DNA of 64,000 bases from Shimia sp. Alg240-R146 (GCF_947331465.1 NZ_CAMZOK010000002.1:372001-436000); one strand, 5' to 3'; numbered from the stretch's first letter, positions 48,687 through 57,505 are shown. The notes: generated from the sequence alone by a model not told the origin. A program made the numbers and translations.

Positions 48687-49192
48687 TGCGCCGGTTCCTG
48701 ACAGTGACCTGCGCGTCCTTGATGCCAATGGCGGTGAGTGCACAAGACATTGTGATCGAGACGCTGGAGATCGCGCCGCTGGAATTTGAATCGCTGTCCA
48801 CACCACAGACATTGGGCGATGTGTCCAGCGAATCCGTGGTAGCCGCCACGGTTGCCGAAGGCGCGTTGTTGCGGGGCTTGGACAAGCTGACCGGCGAGCG
48901 TGTGGATTTCGAGCTGGAGAATGGGTACTCCACCTTTATGGGCCCGCTGCGGGTAGATATGGCGCAGTGTCGCCACCCCGCGGACAATGCCACCGGTGAG
49001 GCCTATGCCTATCTCACGATCATCGCGGACCGCGGCGAAGGGGATACGCTGTTTCAGGGGTGGATGATTGCCTCGAGCCCCGCGCTGATGGCGCTGGATC
49101 ATGCGCGCTATGATGTGTGGGTGATGCGTTGCAAAACGTCTGAGGCGGCTCAGGACGCGGCGAGTACTTCCGAGGCTGAAGGCAGCGACTGA
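48683..49192 (+). CDS. Secreted DUF2155 protein
   Basis: A 169-residue protein with a signal peptide (cut at VSA-QDI near residue 20). The DUF2155 core is visible: VAAATVAEGALLRGLDKLTG-type text, then VDFELENGYSTFMGPLRVDMAQCRHP and TLFQGWMIASSPALMALDHARYDVWVMRC, with two conserved cysteines. Periplasmic or outer-membrane associated; role unknown. It overlaps mlaD by 4 bp and its end overlaps the convergent aat gene by 43 bp. Confidence 0.88.
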   Translation: MMRRFLTVTCASLMPMAVSAQDIVIETLEIAPLEFESLSTPQTLGDVSSESVVAATVAEGALLRGLDKLTGERVDFELENGYSTFMGPLRVDMAQCRHPADNATGEAYAYLTIIADRGEGDTLFQGWMIASSPALMALDHARYDVWVMRCKTSEAAQDAASTSEAEGSD

Positions 49193-49773
49193 GCGGAGAT
49201 GTCGGCGTTTTGCCGGATCGCCCAAGTCAGAAGCTTGTGATAATCCGCACGAGGAATTTCGATCGCACCCAATGAGGTGAGATGATCGGTGATGAACTGC
49301 GTATCAAACAGCGTGAAGCCCGAGCGACGCAGATGCGTGATCAGATAGGCCAGCGCGATTTTGGATCCATTTGTTCGACGAGACATCATGCTTTCGCCAA
49401 AAAAGGCGCCGCCGAGCACGACGCCATAGACGCCACCAGCCAGCATGCCGTCTTGCCATACTTCAAGAGAATGGGCTTTGCCTTCGGCATGCAAGGCCAT
49501 GTAAAGGCGATGAATTTCCGCGCTGATCCATGTTTCTGATCGGTCTGCGCAGGCGTCCAGCACGCCCTCAAAATCTTGGCTGAGTGTGACGACGTGGTCC
49601 TCGCGGCGAATGGCGCGGGCAAGACTGCGGGAGATGTGAAAACTGTCGAGTGGGAAGATGCCACGGCGGATCGGGTCAACCCAGAAGATGTCGGGATCAT
49701 CACGATGTTCGGACATCGGAAAGACGCCCATGGAATAGGCGCGCATCAAAAGTTCGGGTGTCAACTCACCCAT
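49150..49773 (-). CDS. aat: Leucyl/phenylalanyl-tRNA-protein transferase
   Basis: A 207-residue enzyme that adds Leu or Phe to N-terminal Lys/Arg, marking proteins for the ClpS/ClpAP N-end rule. Family pattern: LLMRAYSMGVFPMSEHRDDPDIFWVDP, then GGVYGVVLGGAFFGESMMSR and FDTQFITDHLTSLGAIEIPR, all well conserved. It overlaps the 3' end of the DUF2155 gene on the other strand. It follows accC by 19 bp and may be read through from it. Confidence 0.95.
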   Translation of the reverse strand: MGELTPELLMRAYSMGVFPMSEHRDDPDIFWVDPIRRGIFPLDSFHISRSLARAIRREDHVVTLSQDFEGVLDACADRSETWISAEIHRLYMALHAEGKAHSLEVWQDGMLAGGVYGVVLGGAFFGESMMSRRTNGSKIALAYLITHLRRSGFTLFDTQFITDHLTSLGAIEIPRADYHKLLTWAIRQNADISAQSLPSASEVLAAS

Positions 49774-49792
49774 GATGCGCGCCCACTATGGG

Positions 49793-51145
49793 TCAGCCCT
49801 CGGCCATATTGGCGTCGAGCCATTTCTCCAGCCAGTGGATATTGTAATCCCCGGTTTGGACGTCAGTTTCGGCCAAAAGAGCGTGAAACAGCGGTGTGGT
49901 GGTATCGATGCCGTCCACGATCAGTTCACCCAAAGCGCGGTTGAGACGCGCGAGCGCTTCGGGGCGATCCCGCCCGTGCACGATCAGTTTGCCAATCAGG
50001 CTGTCGTAGTAGGGCGGTATCGAATAGCCGTCATACAGCGCGCTGTCCATCCGCACCCCCAGCCCGCCGGGGGCGTGGTAGGCGGTGATTTTGCCAGGGC
50101 AAGGCGTAAAGTTCGGCAGCTTTTCAGCGTTAATCCGAACCTCAATGGCGTGGCCATTGATGGTAAGGTCGTCTTGCCCAAAGGACATCGGCAGGCCACC
50201 GGCCACGCGGATTTGTTCGCGCACCAGATCGACGCCAAAGATGGCTTCTGTCACCGGATGCTCCACCTGCAGGCGGGTGTTCATCTCGATGAAATAGAAC
50301 TCGCCGTTTTCGTAGAGGAATTCGATTGTTCCGGCGCCGATGTAGTTAATTTTGGCAACGGCGTCCGCACAGACCTTGCCGATTTTGGCACGTTCTTCAG
50401 GTGTGATTGAGGGGCCGGGGGCCTCTTCGAACACTTTCTGGTGACGGCGCTGCAAAGAGCAGTCGCGTTCGCCCAGATGCACGGCGTTGCCTTTGCCATC
50501 GCCAAAAACCTGAATCTCAATGTGACGCGGCGTGGTCAGGTATTTTTCAATATAGACCTCGTCGTTGCCGAAATTGGATTTGCCTTCTGCGCGCGCGGTC
50601 ATAAAGGCGCTTTCCATGTCTGCGGCAGTTTGAGCCACTTTCATGCCGCGCCCACCACCACCGGCGGTGGCCTTGATGATGACCGGATAGCCCATCTCTT
50701 CGCCAAGCTTCTTGGCGCTTTCCAGATCGGGCACGCCACCCTCAGAGCCGGGCACACAAGGCACACCCAGCTTGATCATGGTTTCTTTGGCCGTGATTTT
50801 ATCGCCCATCGTGCGGATGTGTTGCGCGGTCGGGCCGATGAAGGTCAGACCGTGGTCTTCGACCATCTGCACAAATTCTGCGTTCTCCGACAAAAAACCA
50901 TAGCCGGGATGGATTGCCTGAGCACCAGTGACTTCGCAGGCCGCGATCACCGCGGCCTTGTTTAAATAGCTGTCGGTGCCCGGTGCAGGACCGATGCAGA
51001 TCGCTTCATCCGCCATGCGCACATGCATTGCATCGGAATCGGCGGTGGAATGCACGGCGACCGACCCGATGCCCATTTCGCGGGCCGCGCGGATCACACG
51101 CAAGGCGATCTCTCCACGGTTTGCGATCAGGATTTTGTCAAACAT
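49793..51145 (-). CDS. accC: Biotin carboxylase subunit of acetyl-CoA carboxylase
   Basis: A 450-residue stand-alone biotin carboxylase. Motifs: [20 protein letters not shown] at the start, ATP-grasp loop [15 protein letters not shown], and [20 protein letters not shown] with the catalytic Arg region. With AccB it makes carboxybiotin for malonyl-CoA formation in fatty-acid synthesis. It is distinct from PccA, which carries extra domains. It follows accB by 9 bp. Confidence 0.97.
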   Translation of the reverse strand: MFDKILIANRGEIALRVIRAAREMGIGSVAVHSTADSDAMHVRMADEAICIGPAPGTDSYLNKAAVIAACEVTGAQAIHPGYGFLSENAEFVQMVEDHGLTFIGPTAQHIRTMGDKITAKETMIKLGVPCVPGSEGGVPDLESAKKLGEEMGYPVIIKATAGGGGRGMKVAQTAADMESAFMTARAEGKSNFGNDEVYIEKYLTTPRHIEIQVFGDGKGNAVHLGERDCSLQRRHQKVFEEAPGPSITPEERAKIGKVCADAVAKINYIGAGTIEFLYENGEFYFIEMNTRLQVEHPVTEAIFGVDLVREQIRVAGGLPMSFGQDDLTINGHAIEVRINAEKLPNFTPCPGKITAYHAPGGLGVRMDSALYDGYSIPPYYDSLIGKLIVHGRDRPEALARLNRALGELIVDGIDTTTPLFHALLAETDVQTGDYNIHWLEKWLDANMAEG

Positions 51146-51154
51146 ATCTGCGCC

Positions 51155-51655
51155 TTATTCGATGATAACCAGAGGTGCGCCATATTCGACGGTGTCACCG
51201 TCTCCGACCAGAACTCGGGTGACAGTGCCGGACTTCGGCGCCGGAATATGGTTCATGGTCTTCATGGCTTCGACGATCAGCAGGGTGTCGCCTTCAGACA
51301 CGGTCTGACCGGCAGACACAAAGGACGGCGCGCCGGGTTCGGCCTGCAGGTAGACCGTGCCAACCATGGGCGAGGTCACCGCACCGGGATGGCTGGCTGG
51401 ATCGGTTGCAGCGTCTGGAGCAGGCGCTGCGGCCGGCGCCGGGGCTGCTGCCGCAACGGGTGCGGCTGCAGGCGCTGCTGCGGCGACAGCCACAGGTGCT
51501 GCGGCGATCTGCATTTGGCGGCTAACGCGCACGTTGAGGCTGTCATCTTCGCCGTACTCACGCATGACCTCAAGTTCGGTCAGATCGTTTTCACGAAGCA
51601 GTTCTGCCAGAGCCTGAATAAAGGCGACGTCGGAATCGTGGTTTTTTTTGCTCAT
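51155..51655 (-). CDS. accB: Biotin carboxyl carrier protein of acetyl-CoA carboxylase
   Basis: A 166-residue BCCP. The biotin-accepting Lys132 is in VEAMKTMNHI; a long Ala/Pro-rich hinge (about residues 50-90) links it to the N-terminal helix region (DVAFIQALAELLRENDL). The thumb region is present before the biotinyl lysine. Together with AccC it provides the first half of acetyl-CoA carboxylase. accDA are not in the window. It is preceded by a 147-bp region separating it from the PAS-LuxR gene. Confidence 0.95.
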   Translation of the reverse strand: MSKKNHDSDVAFIQALAELLRENDLTELEVMREYGEDDSLNVRVSRQMQIAAAPVAVAAAAPAAAPVAAAAPAPAAAPAPDAATDPASHPGAVTSPMVGTVYLQAEPGAPSFVSAGQTVSEGDTLLIVEAMKTMNHIPAPKSGTVTRVLVGDGDTVEYGAPLVIIE

Positions 51656-51802
51656 TGTCCGTTTTCTATCCTCTGCACGCGGTTCGCGGTTGAGTCTTTT
51701 TGGTTTTCCCTAACGGGGGCTTATAGGTCAAAAGCTGCCCTTAGGAAAGCCGAACTGCATGACAGTTGGGGGCGCTAACAGCAGATGTCCAGTGTTGCGG
51801 GT

Positions 51803-52354
51803 TTAAAGTGGCATTCCGGAGAGTTTAGCGACCAGTTCCGCAAGTTTGCGTGCGCCGAATTTGCGAAGCAGTCGGGCGCGGTATTCTTCGACAGTGCGAT
51901 AAGACAGGTTCAGATCAAGGCCAATTTCTTTGGACGTCAGGCCACGGCACGTGAGGATGGCGACTTCGCGTTCCCTTTGGGTCAGCGCCACGATGGGGCG
52001 GTCTTCGGAGAGATCGGCAAAAGACCAGACCGAAGTGCTGAAGGGGGTGTCAGGTGTGTCGGTGGCGGCGGCTTGACCACGTACGCGACACCAGAAGAGT
52101 GATCCGTCGGCGCGCTTCATGATCCGTTCATCGGAATAGCGCCCTGTGTCACGGATGGCCGCGTAAACCTTGGCGCCGATTGTCTGGAAGTCTTCCTCCG
52201 ATGCGTAGATTTCCGCGATGGGCAGGCCTTTGCATGCTTCCGGCGTCAGGCCGAACATTTCGCCAAAGCGCGGATTGGCGCGGCGGATCACACGGTTTTC
52301 CAGAAGGATCAGACCCACAGGGGCGTGGTCAAAGGCGAGGGCGTATTGGTCCAT
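51803..52354 (-). CDS. PAS-LuxR transcriptional regulator
   Basis: A 183-residue one-component regulator: an N-terminal PAS domain (about 1-115, beginning YALAFDHAPVGLILLENRVI) and a C-terminal LuxR helix-turn-helix (about 122-180; LTQREREVAILTCRGLTSKEIGLDLNLSYRTVEEYRARLL). No receiver or kinase domain is present, so it likely senses a small ligand or redox state directly through PAS. It is separated from the next gene by an intrinsic terminator. Confidence 0.85.
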   Translation of the reverse strand: MDQYALAFDHAPVGLILLENRVIRRANPRFGEMFGLTPEACKGLPIAEIYASEEDFQTIGAKVYAAIRDTGRYSDERIMKRADGSLFWCRVRGQAAATDTPDTPFSTSVWSFADLSEDRPIVALTQREREVAILTCRGLTSKEIGLDLNLSYRTVEEYRARLLRKFGARKLAELVAKLSGMPL

Positions 52355-52399
52355 GGGTCAAGTGTTTGGCACAGCGCGCTCAAAAGAGGAAGGCGCAAA

Positions 52400-52428
52400 G
52401 AAAAACGGCGCCTTGTTTGGGCGCCGTT
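52400..52428 (-). terminator. Intrinsic terminator of the periplasmic binding-protein gene
   Basis: On the reverse strand AACGGCGCC and GGCGCCGTT form a 9-bp stem with a seven-base loop, ending in a T-run (the A-run at 52401-52405). It lies 23 bp after the stop of the gene at 52451-53155. Confidence 0.88.
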
Positions 52429-52450
52429 CAGTGTCAGTATGTGATATGGC

Positions 52451-53155
52451 TTAGAGGCCGGAGTTGAACATGTCGCGGGCCGCGCGACCTTGGTCAGAGT
52501 TTTCGAAACAAACCAGCAAGTTGTGGTTCGCCAGTGGGCTGGCGTGGAATGCCAAGTCGCCGGCGTGTTCTGCCAGACGCGGTTCTGTTGCAATCAGGTT
52601 TTCAAACACATTTCGGTCGATCACAGCGGCATCCATGCGGCCGGCGGCCACTTTTTCGACGTTGGAGGCGTCGGTTGGGCCAGCGTCTACTTCGAGGCTG
52701 CCATCGGCCACCATGCCGTCAAATTTGGCTTCGTTGATGTAGCCCTGCACGACGCCGATGCGGTAGTTGGCCAGATCTTCGTGGGACGACCAGTCAAAGG
52801 CATTGTCCGTGCGGTGCACGAAACCGACCGGGCTGGTGCCAAATGGGGCGGAATAGATGCAGCGGTCTCCGGCTTTTTCGGCGTCTGCGCTGGCATCATA
52901 GTATTCCGGATACAGACCTACCCAAGCAGGGTCTTTCGCGGCAAGATTTACAGCGCGGTTCCAAGGGAATACTTCGGCCTCGACTGTTGCGCCGGCAGCG
53001 GCGAAGGCCGCCGTTACCGTGTCGGTGCTTGTGCCAGTTGCGTCGGCGTTCACATACGGGGGCCATTCCAGAGTCGTCAGCTTGACTGTCCCGGCGTTTG
53101 CAAACGTGGCAAGGGCAGAAAGAGCCGCAGCGATTGCGATGGTGGTCTTCTTCAT
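52451..53155 (-). CDS. Periplasmic substrate-binding protein (SBP family 3 type)
   Basis: A 234-residue protein with a standard signal peptide (MKKTTIAIAAALSALATFAN, cut at ANA-GTV). The mature part has the family-3 pattern (VKLTTLEWPPYVNADATG, YRIGVVQGYINEAKFDGM, FHASPLANHNLLVCFEN), close to polar amino-acid or periplasmic binding proteins. No ABC permease or ATPase is nearby, so it is an orphan: a sensor-type or shared binding protein. It is flanked by terminators or gaps, and PAS-LuxR lies downstream. Confidence 0.84.
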   Translation of the reverse strand: MKKTTIAIAAALSALATFANAGTVKLTTLEWPPYVNADATGTSTDTVTAAFAAAGATVEAEVFPWNRAVNLAAKDPAWVGLYPEYYDASADAEKAGDRCIYSAPFGTSPVGFVHRTDNAFDWSSHEDLANYRIGVVQGYINEAKFDGMVADGSLEVDAGPTDASNVEKVAAGRMDAAVIDRNVFENLIATEPRLAEHAGDLAFHASPLANHNLLVCFENSDQGRAARDMFNSGL

Positions 53156-53291
53156 GTCAGTCCGTTTCTTAAATGCTCATTTCAGAACTCGGACCATGCT
53201 TGGCAGATGCTAAGAAGGTGTTATCGCGATCGGTCGAGAAAGTGAGAATGCATCATGAATTCTCGAAAAATTGTGACTGCCGAGCGATCAC

Positions 53292-53322
53292 AAAAAAAGC
53301 CCCACAAAACGCTGCGGGGCTT
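53292..53322 (-). terminator. Intrinsic terminator after scoB
   Basis: On the reverse strand AAGCCCC and GGGGCTT form a short GC stem with an internal loop, followed by seven T residues (the A-run at 53292-53298). It lies 22 bp beyond the scoB stop. Confidence 0.85.
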
Positions 53323-53343
53323 CATGATAGTTCAATCAAGTGC

Positions 53344-53973
53344 TTAGTTGATCAGAGTGGCCTCGGTCGCGGTGCGGAACTCCTCATCGGTGACGCCATC
53401 CGCCAGCTCGACCAGCTTGAGGCCGCCGTCAACGACGTCCATCACGCCAAGGTTGGTGATGATGCGATCAACAACGCCCTTGCCGGTCAGGGGCAGGGTG
53501 CATTCTTTGAGAACTTTGGACACACCGTGTTTGTTGGCGTGGTCCATAACCACAACCACGCGGCCCACGCCGGCCACGAGATCCATCGCGCCGCCCATGC
53601 CCTTGACCAGCTTGCCGGGGATCATCCAGTTGGCGAGGTCGCCGTTTTCGGCCACTTCCATCGCGCCAAGGATGGCCATGGCGATCTTGCCGCCGCGGAT
53701 CATCGCGAAGGATTGCGCGCTGTCAAAATAGGCGGTTTGCGGCAGCTCGGTGATGGTCTGCTTGCCCGCGTTGATCAGGTCTGCGTCTTCGTCGCCTTCG
53801 ATCGGGAAAGGGCCCATGCCGAGCATGCCGTTTTCAGATTGCAGCGTCACTTCAACACCTTCGGGGATGTAGTTGGACACCAGCGTCGGGATACCGATGC
53901 CGAGGTTCACATACCAGCCGTCTTGCAGTTCCTGTGCGGCGCGTGCCGCCATTTGGTTACGATCCCATGCCAT
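53344..53973 (-). CDS. scoB: 3-oxoacid CoA-transferase subunit B
   Basis: A 209-residue subunit. The catalytic Glu is in [11 protein letters not shown], the CoA-transferase class I signature; [19 protein letters not shown] and [20 protein letters not shown] stretches are typical. With subunit A it moves CoA between succinyl-CoA and acetoacetate, activating ketone-body-type acids. Normally scoA and scoB are adjacent; here a 2-kb cassette separates them. An intrinsic terminator follows. Confidence 0.94.
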   Translation of the reverse strand: MAWDRNQMAARAAQELQDGWYVNLGIGIPTLVSNYIPEGVEVTLQSENGMLGMGPFPIEGDEDADLINAGKQTITELPQTAYFDSAQSFAMIRGGKIAMAILGAMEVAENGDLANWMIPGKLVKGMGGAMDLVAGVGRVVVVMDHANKHGVSKVLKECTLPLTGKGVVDRIITNLGVMDVVDGGLKLVELADGVTDEEFRTATEATLIN

Positions 53974-53997
53974 GTCGTGTTCCTTCTCGTCTTGGAT

Positions 53998-54792
53998 TTA
54001 GGATAGCCTGGCCAATTCACTGACCATTTTCGGCAGAATTTCTCTAAGAACAATCTCGCCATAGTCTTGATTCATATGGGCGGTATCCTGTTCTGGATGC
54101 TGATCGCCCCCTACCAGCCGAACCGAATTGCGGGAGTATTCTGCTTTGGTAAAGCCATTATCCGCTATGGTCGAGCTTGGTTGCGGGAAAATACGGATGT
54201 CATGCGCACGGACAACATCCAGATATTTCTTTTCAAGTGCGCTAAGGGCCTTGGCTGTGTTTGCCGTGTAGGACTTCAATTTGTGCCACTGATCTTCGTT
54301 GTTCAGCGACGCTTCAGACAAACGAGGTTGCGGAATAAACGATAAGGGCACGTTTTGAAAATGCTTCGCCCAATAGTCGTTGCTCCGATAGGCCCTTTCA
54401 GCCACCTCGGCGCAAAAGGCTTCAAACATTGGAAGAGATATGCTGGGCACATCCCTATCTGTTGTAAAAAGCCCATCTACATCGCATTTAGTGAGCGCGC
54501 GGAGCACCGCTTGAAATTCCCATTTTGATCCAGACACTAGAACGGTATCGATTGTGTTCAAATCCACAGAGGATTCGATCGAAGCGAAATGGTCTCTCAG
54601 CGTGGACGACATATCCGTAAAGTCAAAAATTCCAAACTCATTCTTTTCATTGGTTGAAAACCGCCAAAGCTGCGGGCCACTTATAGCTAGGAAAATGCAT
54701 TCAATATCCGGAAATTCAGTTGAGATTTGATCCCAGCCGAGCTTCAGAGCAGCAACATGAGATGAACCGGTGATAAGAACACGCGTCGTCAT
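53998..54792 (-). CDS. SGNH-like protein of unknown function
   Basis: A 264-residue protein that opens with RVLITGSSHVAALKLGW, a block-I-like GxSH motif of SGNH hydrolases, and ends with GGDQHPEQDTAHMNQDYGE, whose D-T-A-H resembles the catalytic Asp-His pair. The middle shows a strand/turn pattern (TIDTVLVSGSKWEFQAVL). I do not know a named family. Codon use is AT-richer than neighbours. Its start overlaps the end of the GSCFA gene by 4 bp, so the two are coupled. Carbohydrate esterase or acyltransferase activity is a guess. Confidence 0.6.
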   Translation of the reverse strand: MTTRVLITGSSHVAALKLGWDQISTEFPDIECIFLAISGPQLWRFSTNEKNEFGIFDFTDMSSTLRDHFASIESSVDLNTIDTVLVSGSKWEFQAVLRALTKCDVDGLFTTDRDVPSISLPMFEAFCAEVAERAYRSNDYWAKHFQNVPLSFIPQPRLSEASLNNEDQWHKLKSYTANTAKALSALEKKYLDVVRAHDIRIFPQPSSTIADNGFTKAEYSRNSVRLVGGDQHPEQDTAHMNQDYGEIVLREILPKMVSELARLS

Positions 54793-55871
54793 CGTGCAAA
54801 AGCCTCCAACAGTGCGTCTTCACAGACAGCGTCTTCGTCGTCCTTTGCCTTATCCGCGTTTTGGGGACCTTTTTTCTTAGCTTTCTGTGCTGTAGCACCG
54901 CCTTTTTCTGCATCATCGCCAGGGTTGTGGGCCTGCAGAAACAGCCCCATGGCTGTTGCTACGCCTTTGGACGACACCGAGCGCTTGTTCGATTCAAAAT
55001 AGACACCGCGGTTGTTGGGCGAAGTGATGATTTCATAAGAGGGAAAATAGTCCACGTCACGGAACTTGTCATACAACGTGCCGCAAACCGTGCGTAGCAC
55101 AGATTTAGAATAACTTGTGGCCACTTCCACATGATTCCCGCTTGCTGTTGCCGTAAGCGGAACCGGCGATACGGTTATCAAGAATTTCATGGCGGGGTTG
55201 TACTTCTTCATTCGCTTCCTGAAGCTGACAAAATCCGCCATGATTTCCGTGAAACCGAAATTTTTGAATTCGTAAAGCTCAGGGTCGAAACTGCCGGCGA
55301 TCGTGCCAGGGGCCGTTGGGTAAACCGTCCCGCTTTCTTTGTGAATCCAAGCCTCAGTCAACCCAAATGTGAACACGAACAGATCAGCCTGCTTGTAGGT
55401 CTCAAGCACTTTTTTTAGGTGTTCTTTGCGTTGCTTCATCACCAGTTCAGGGCTTTCCAGCCCCTCGGGTTCGACATTTGGGCGCATCGCGTCATAGTAG
55501 CGACCGTTCTTTTCCCAGACGGGGGTGGCGGGTTGGAACAACCCTTCAGCTTCGTCCATCATTTGGACCAACTGTCGAACGGTGTAGATATTGCCATAGC
55601 GACCCGAGAACAGCTTGTAGCCAAAACGGTTGGCAAGGGCGTCGGACATACGTAGTGGCACGGGCTCTCCGTCCAGAACATTAAACCCAGAGTTGGCCAG
55701 GGTCCGGCCAACATGTTGGGCAAAACAGGACCCCGCTGTCACGATCTTTGTCATTCTCTTTCGAATCTTAATCTTGGGCTCGTAAAGGTCGCCGGGCTCA
55801 AGCGCAGGGCGGTCGGTTACGGCTGAACGCCAAAACGCTTTTGAAGGCAGATTTGAGTAAGGAGACGTCAT
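54789..55871 (-). CDS. GSCFA-domain protein
   Basis: A protein of about 360 residues with the name-giving motif AGSCFAQHVGRTLANSGF near residue 40, and YDAMRPNVEPEG and LFVFTFGLTEAWIHKESGTVYP further on. GSCFA proteins are SGNH-related, often found near polysaccharide genes; their reaction is not established. The C-terminal tail is a charged Lys/Asp-rich stretch (GGATAQKAKKKGPQNADKAK). The ATG at 55871 is favoured over one at 55892. With the downstream SGNH gene it splits scoA from scoB. Confidence 0.8.
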   Translation of the reverse strand: MTSPYSNLPSKAFWRSAVTDRPALEPGDLYEPKIKIRKRMTKIVTAGSCFAQHVGRTLANSGFNVLDGEPVPLRMSDALANRFGYKLFSGRYGNIYTVRQLVQMMDEAEGLFQPATPVWEKNGRYYDAMRPNVEPEGLESPELVMKQRKEHLKKVLETYKQADLFVFTFGLTEAWIHKESGTVYPTAPGTIAGSFDPELYEFKNFGFTEIMADFVSFRKRMKKYNPAMKFLITVSPVPLTATASGNHVEVATSYSKSVLRTVCGTLYDKFRDVDYFPSYEIITSPNNRGVYFESNKRSVSSKGVATAMGLFLQAHNPGDDAEKGGATAQKAKKKGPQNADKAKDDEDAVCEDALLEAFAR

Positions 55872-55961
55872 TGCATGGGTCCTATCTGGCAAATTACAAA
55901 AATGTACTTGATGCCGCTGTCACCTGTTCGCCAGAGCAAGCGCGAGCGCTAGTTTCAACAA

Positions 55962-55998
55962 TGTACCAAGACTGAATAAGCATGTTTTTGTACCAAGA
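55962..55998. repeat. Ten-base direct repeat TGTACCAAGA
   Basis: TGTACCAAGA occurs at 55962-55971 and again at 55989-55998, 27 bp apart, in the AT-rich region upstream of the GSCFA gene. Exact direct repeats of this length in a short gap suggest regulator sites or the footprint of an insertion; no protein is known to bind it. Confidence 0.5.
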
Positions 55999-56050
55999 TC
56001 TCAAATCGAAAAAAACGATTCTGTCTGCTTTGATGGACCTGCCTATGAGG

Positions 56051-56071
56051 GGTGCCACTCAAAGTGGCACC
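56051..56071 (-). terminator. Perfect hairpin after scoA
   Basis: GGTGCCACT and AGTGGCACC form a perfect 9-bp stem with a CAA loop, about 31 bp after the scoA stop on its strand. There is no T-run. It may end or attenuate scoA transcription before the inserted cassette. Confidence 0.45.
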
Positions 56072-56101
56072 GGTATTCTCAGAGGAAAGGCGAATATGTA
56101 G

Positions 56102-56824
56102 TCAGGCTTCTGCGCGCTGACGCACGGTGCGCTGCTCTATACGTTTCTCGTGATCGCCCTGAATGATGCGGTTCACATAGATGCCGGGCAGGTGGATTGC
56201 GTCGGGGTCCAGCGAACCTGTGGGCACGATTTCCTCGACCTCGGCGATGCAGATTTTACCACACGTCGCGGCAGGTGCGTTGAAGTTGCGGGCGGTTTTG
56301 CGGAACACGAGGTTGCCGGTTTCATCCGCTTTCCATGCTTTGACAATCGCGAGATCGGCAAACATGCCTTCTTCCATGATGTAGTCTTCCATCGCGCCAT
56401 CGGGGCCCGTGGGGAACTGTTTTTCCATCTTGCCTTCGGCAATCACGGTGCCAACGCCAGTCTTGGTGAAAAAGCCAGGAATGCCTGCGCCGCCAGCGCG
56501 CATGCGCTCGGCCAAAGTGCCTTGAGGGTTGAACTCAAGCTCAAGCTCGCCCGACAGGTACTGGCGCATGAATTCGGCGTTTTCGCCCACATAGGAGCTG
56601 ATCATCTTTTTGACCTGTTTGGTCTGCAACAGGATGCCGATGCCGAAGTCATCGACGCCCGCGTTGTTGGAGGCAAAAGTCAGGTCTTTGACGCCGCTGT
56701 CGCGGATGGCGTCCAGCAGAAGCTCTGGAATGCCGCAGAGGCCGAAGCCGCCGGAGGCAATGAACATGCCGTCGCTGAGCACGCCATCGAGCGCGTCTGC
56801 GGCATTTGCATATACCTTTTTCAT
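56102..56824 (-). CDS. scoA: 3-oxoacid CoA-transferase subunit A
   Basis: A 240-residue subunit. The CoA-transferase signature GGFGLCGIPELLLDAI is near residue 25, with SNNAGVDDFGIGILLQTKQVKKMISSYVGEN typical of subunit A. It pairs with scoB to make succinyl-CoA:3-oxoacid transferase. It is the upstream gene of the pair but is parted from scoB by the GSCFA/SGNH genes. The ATG at 56824 follows GGGGAGAG. Confidence 0.94.
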   Translation of the reverse strand: MKKVYANAADALDGVLSDGMFIASGGFGLCGIPELLLDAIRDSGVKDLTFASNNAGVDDFGIGILLQTKQVKKMISSYVGENAEFMRQYLSGELELEFNPQGTLAERMRAGGAGIPGFFTKTGVGTVIAEGKMEKQFPTGPDGAMEDYIMEEGMFADLAIVKAWKADETGNLVFRKTARNFNAPAATCGKICIAEVEEIVPTGSLDPDAIHLPGIYVNRIIQGDHEKRIEQRTVRQRAEA

Positions 56825-56935
56825 GGATCTCTCCCCTTGATATCGGAATTGCCGCGAGTTGTGACGTCAGGGCAGTCGCGAGTCAATGTTGACGGCGGCG
56901 GCAAGGTATTACTACGGGCGTGGCTTGGGAGGCAG

Positions 56936-57505
56936 TTAGATGATCCGCACCTGCGTGCCGACGGGGCTTATGGCAAAGAGTTCCTCGATGGATGGATTAT
57001 AGAGGCCAATGCAGCCATCAGAGCTGCGCCGGCCGATTTTGCGCGTGTCATGGGTGCCGTGAATCAAATAGGCGGGCCAGTCCAGATACATCGCATGGGT
57101 GCCCAGCGGGTTTTCTGGTCCGGGTGGCATGTATTTGAGGTCTGGGTTCCGCTCAACCATGCTGGAGGTCGGTGTCCAATCCGGACCAACACGCTTGCGC
57201 ACGATTTTTGTATAGCCGCGTTTGGTTAGGTCCTCAGACATCGGCACCGACGTCGGGTAGACGCGGTAATCCGCGCCATCGCCGCCCCAGAAATGCAGGG
57301 CTCGGGAAGTGGTGTCGGCCACGATTGTCGCGACGCCCAATTCGTCGAAATGGTCACGCCAGTCTTGTTTTGAAAAGCTTGAGATGTTGCGCCGGGCGGG
57401 TGCGGGCTGCGGGGTAGGTTCTTGCGCCAACCCCGTACGGGTTGAAAGCGCCAAGGCGGGCAGCGCAGCCAGAAAGGCGCGACGTGGGAGTTTTCTCTGG
57501 GTCAT
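56936..57505 (-). CDS. L,D-transpeptidase (YkuD-type)
   Basis: A 189-residue precursor. The N-terminus RKLPRRAFLAALPALALS carries a twin-arginine signal, so it is probably exported folded by Tat. The YkuD domain ends in the catalytic stretch IHGTHDTRKIGRRSSDGCIG: His and Cys are present, but the usual SHGC[IV]R tail reads SDGCIGL, so the Arg that orients the nucleophile is replaced by Gly; some rhodobacterial members share this. The protein cross-links peptidoglycan or attaches lipoproteins. It lies after topA on the same strand. Confidence 0.85.
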   Translation of the reverse strand: MTQRKLPRRAFLAALPALALSTRTGLAQEPTPQPAPARRNISSFSKQDWRDHFDELGVATIVADTTSRALHFWGGDGADYRVYPTSVPMSEDLTKRGYTKIVRKRVGPDWTPTSSMVERNPDLKYMPPGPENPLGTHAMYLDWPAYLIHGTHDTRKIGRRSSDGCIGLYNPSIEELFAISPVGTQVRII

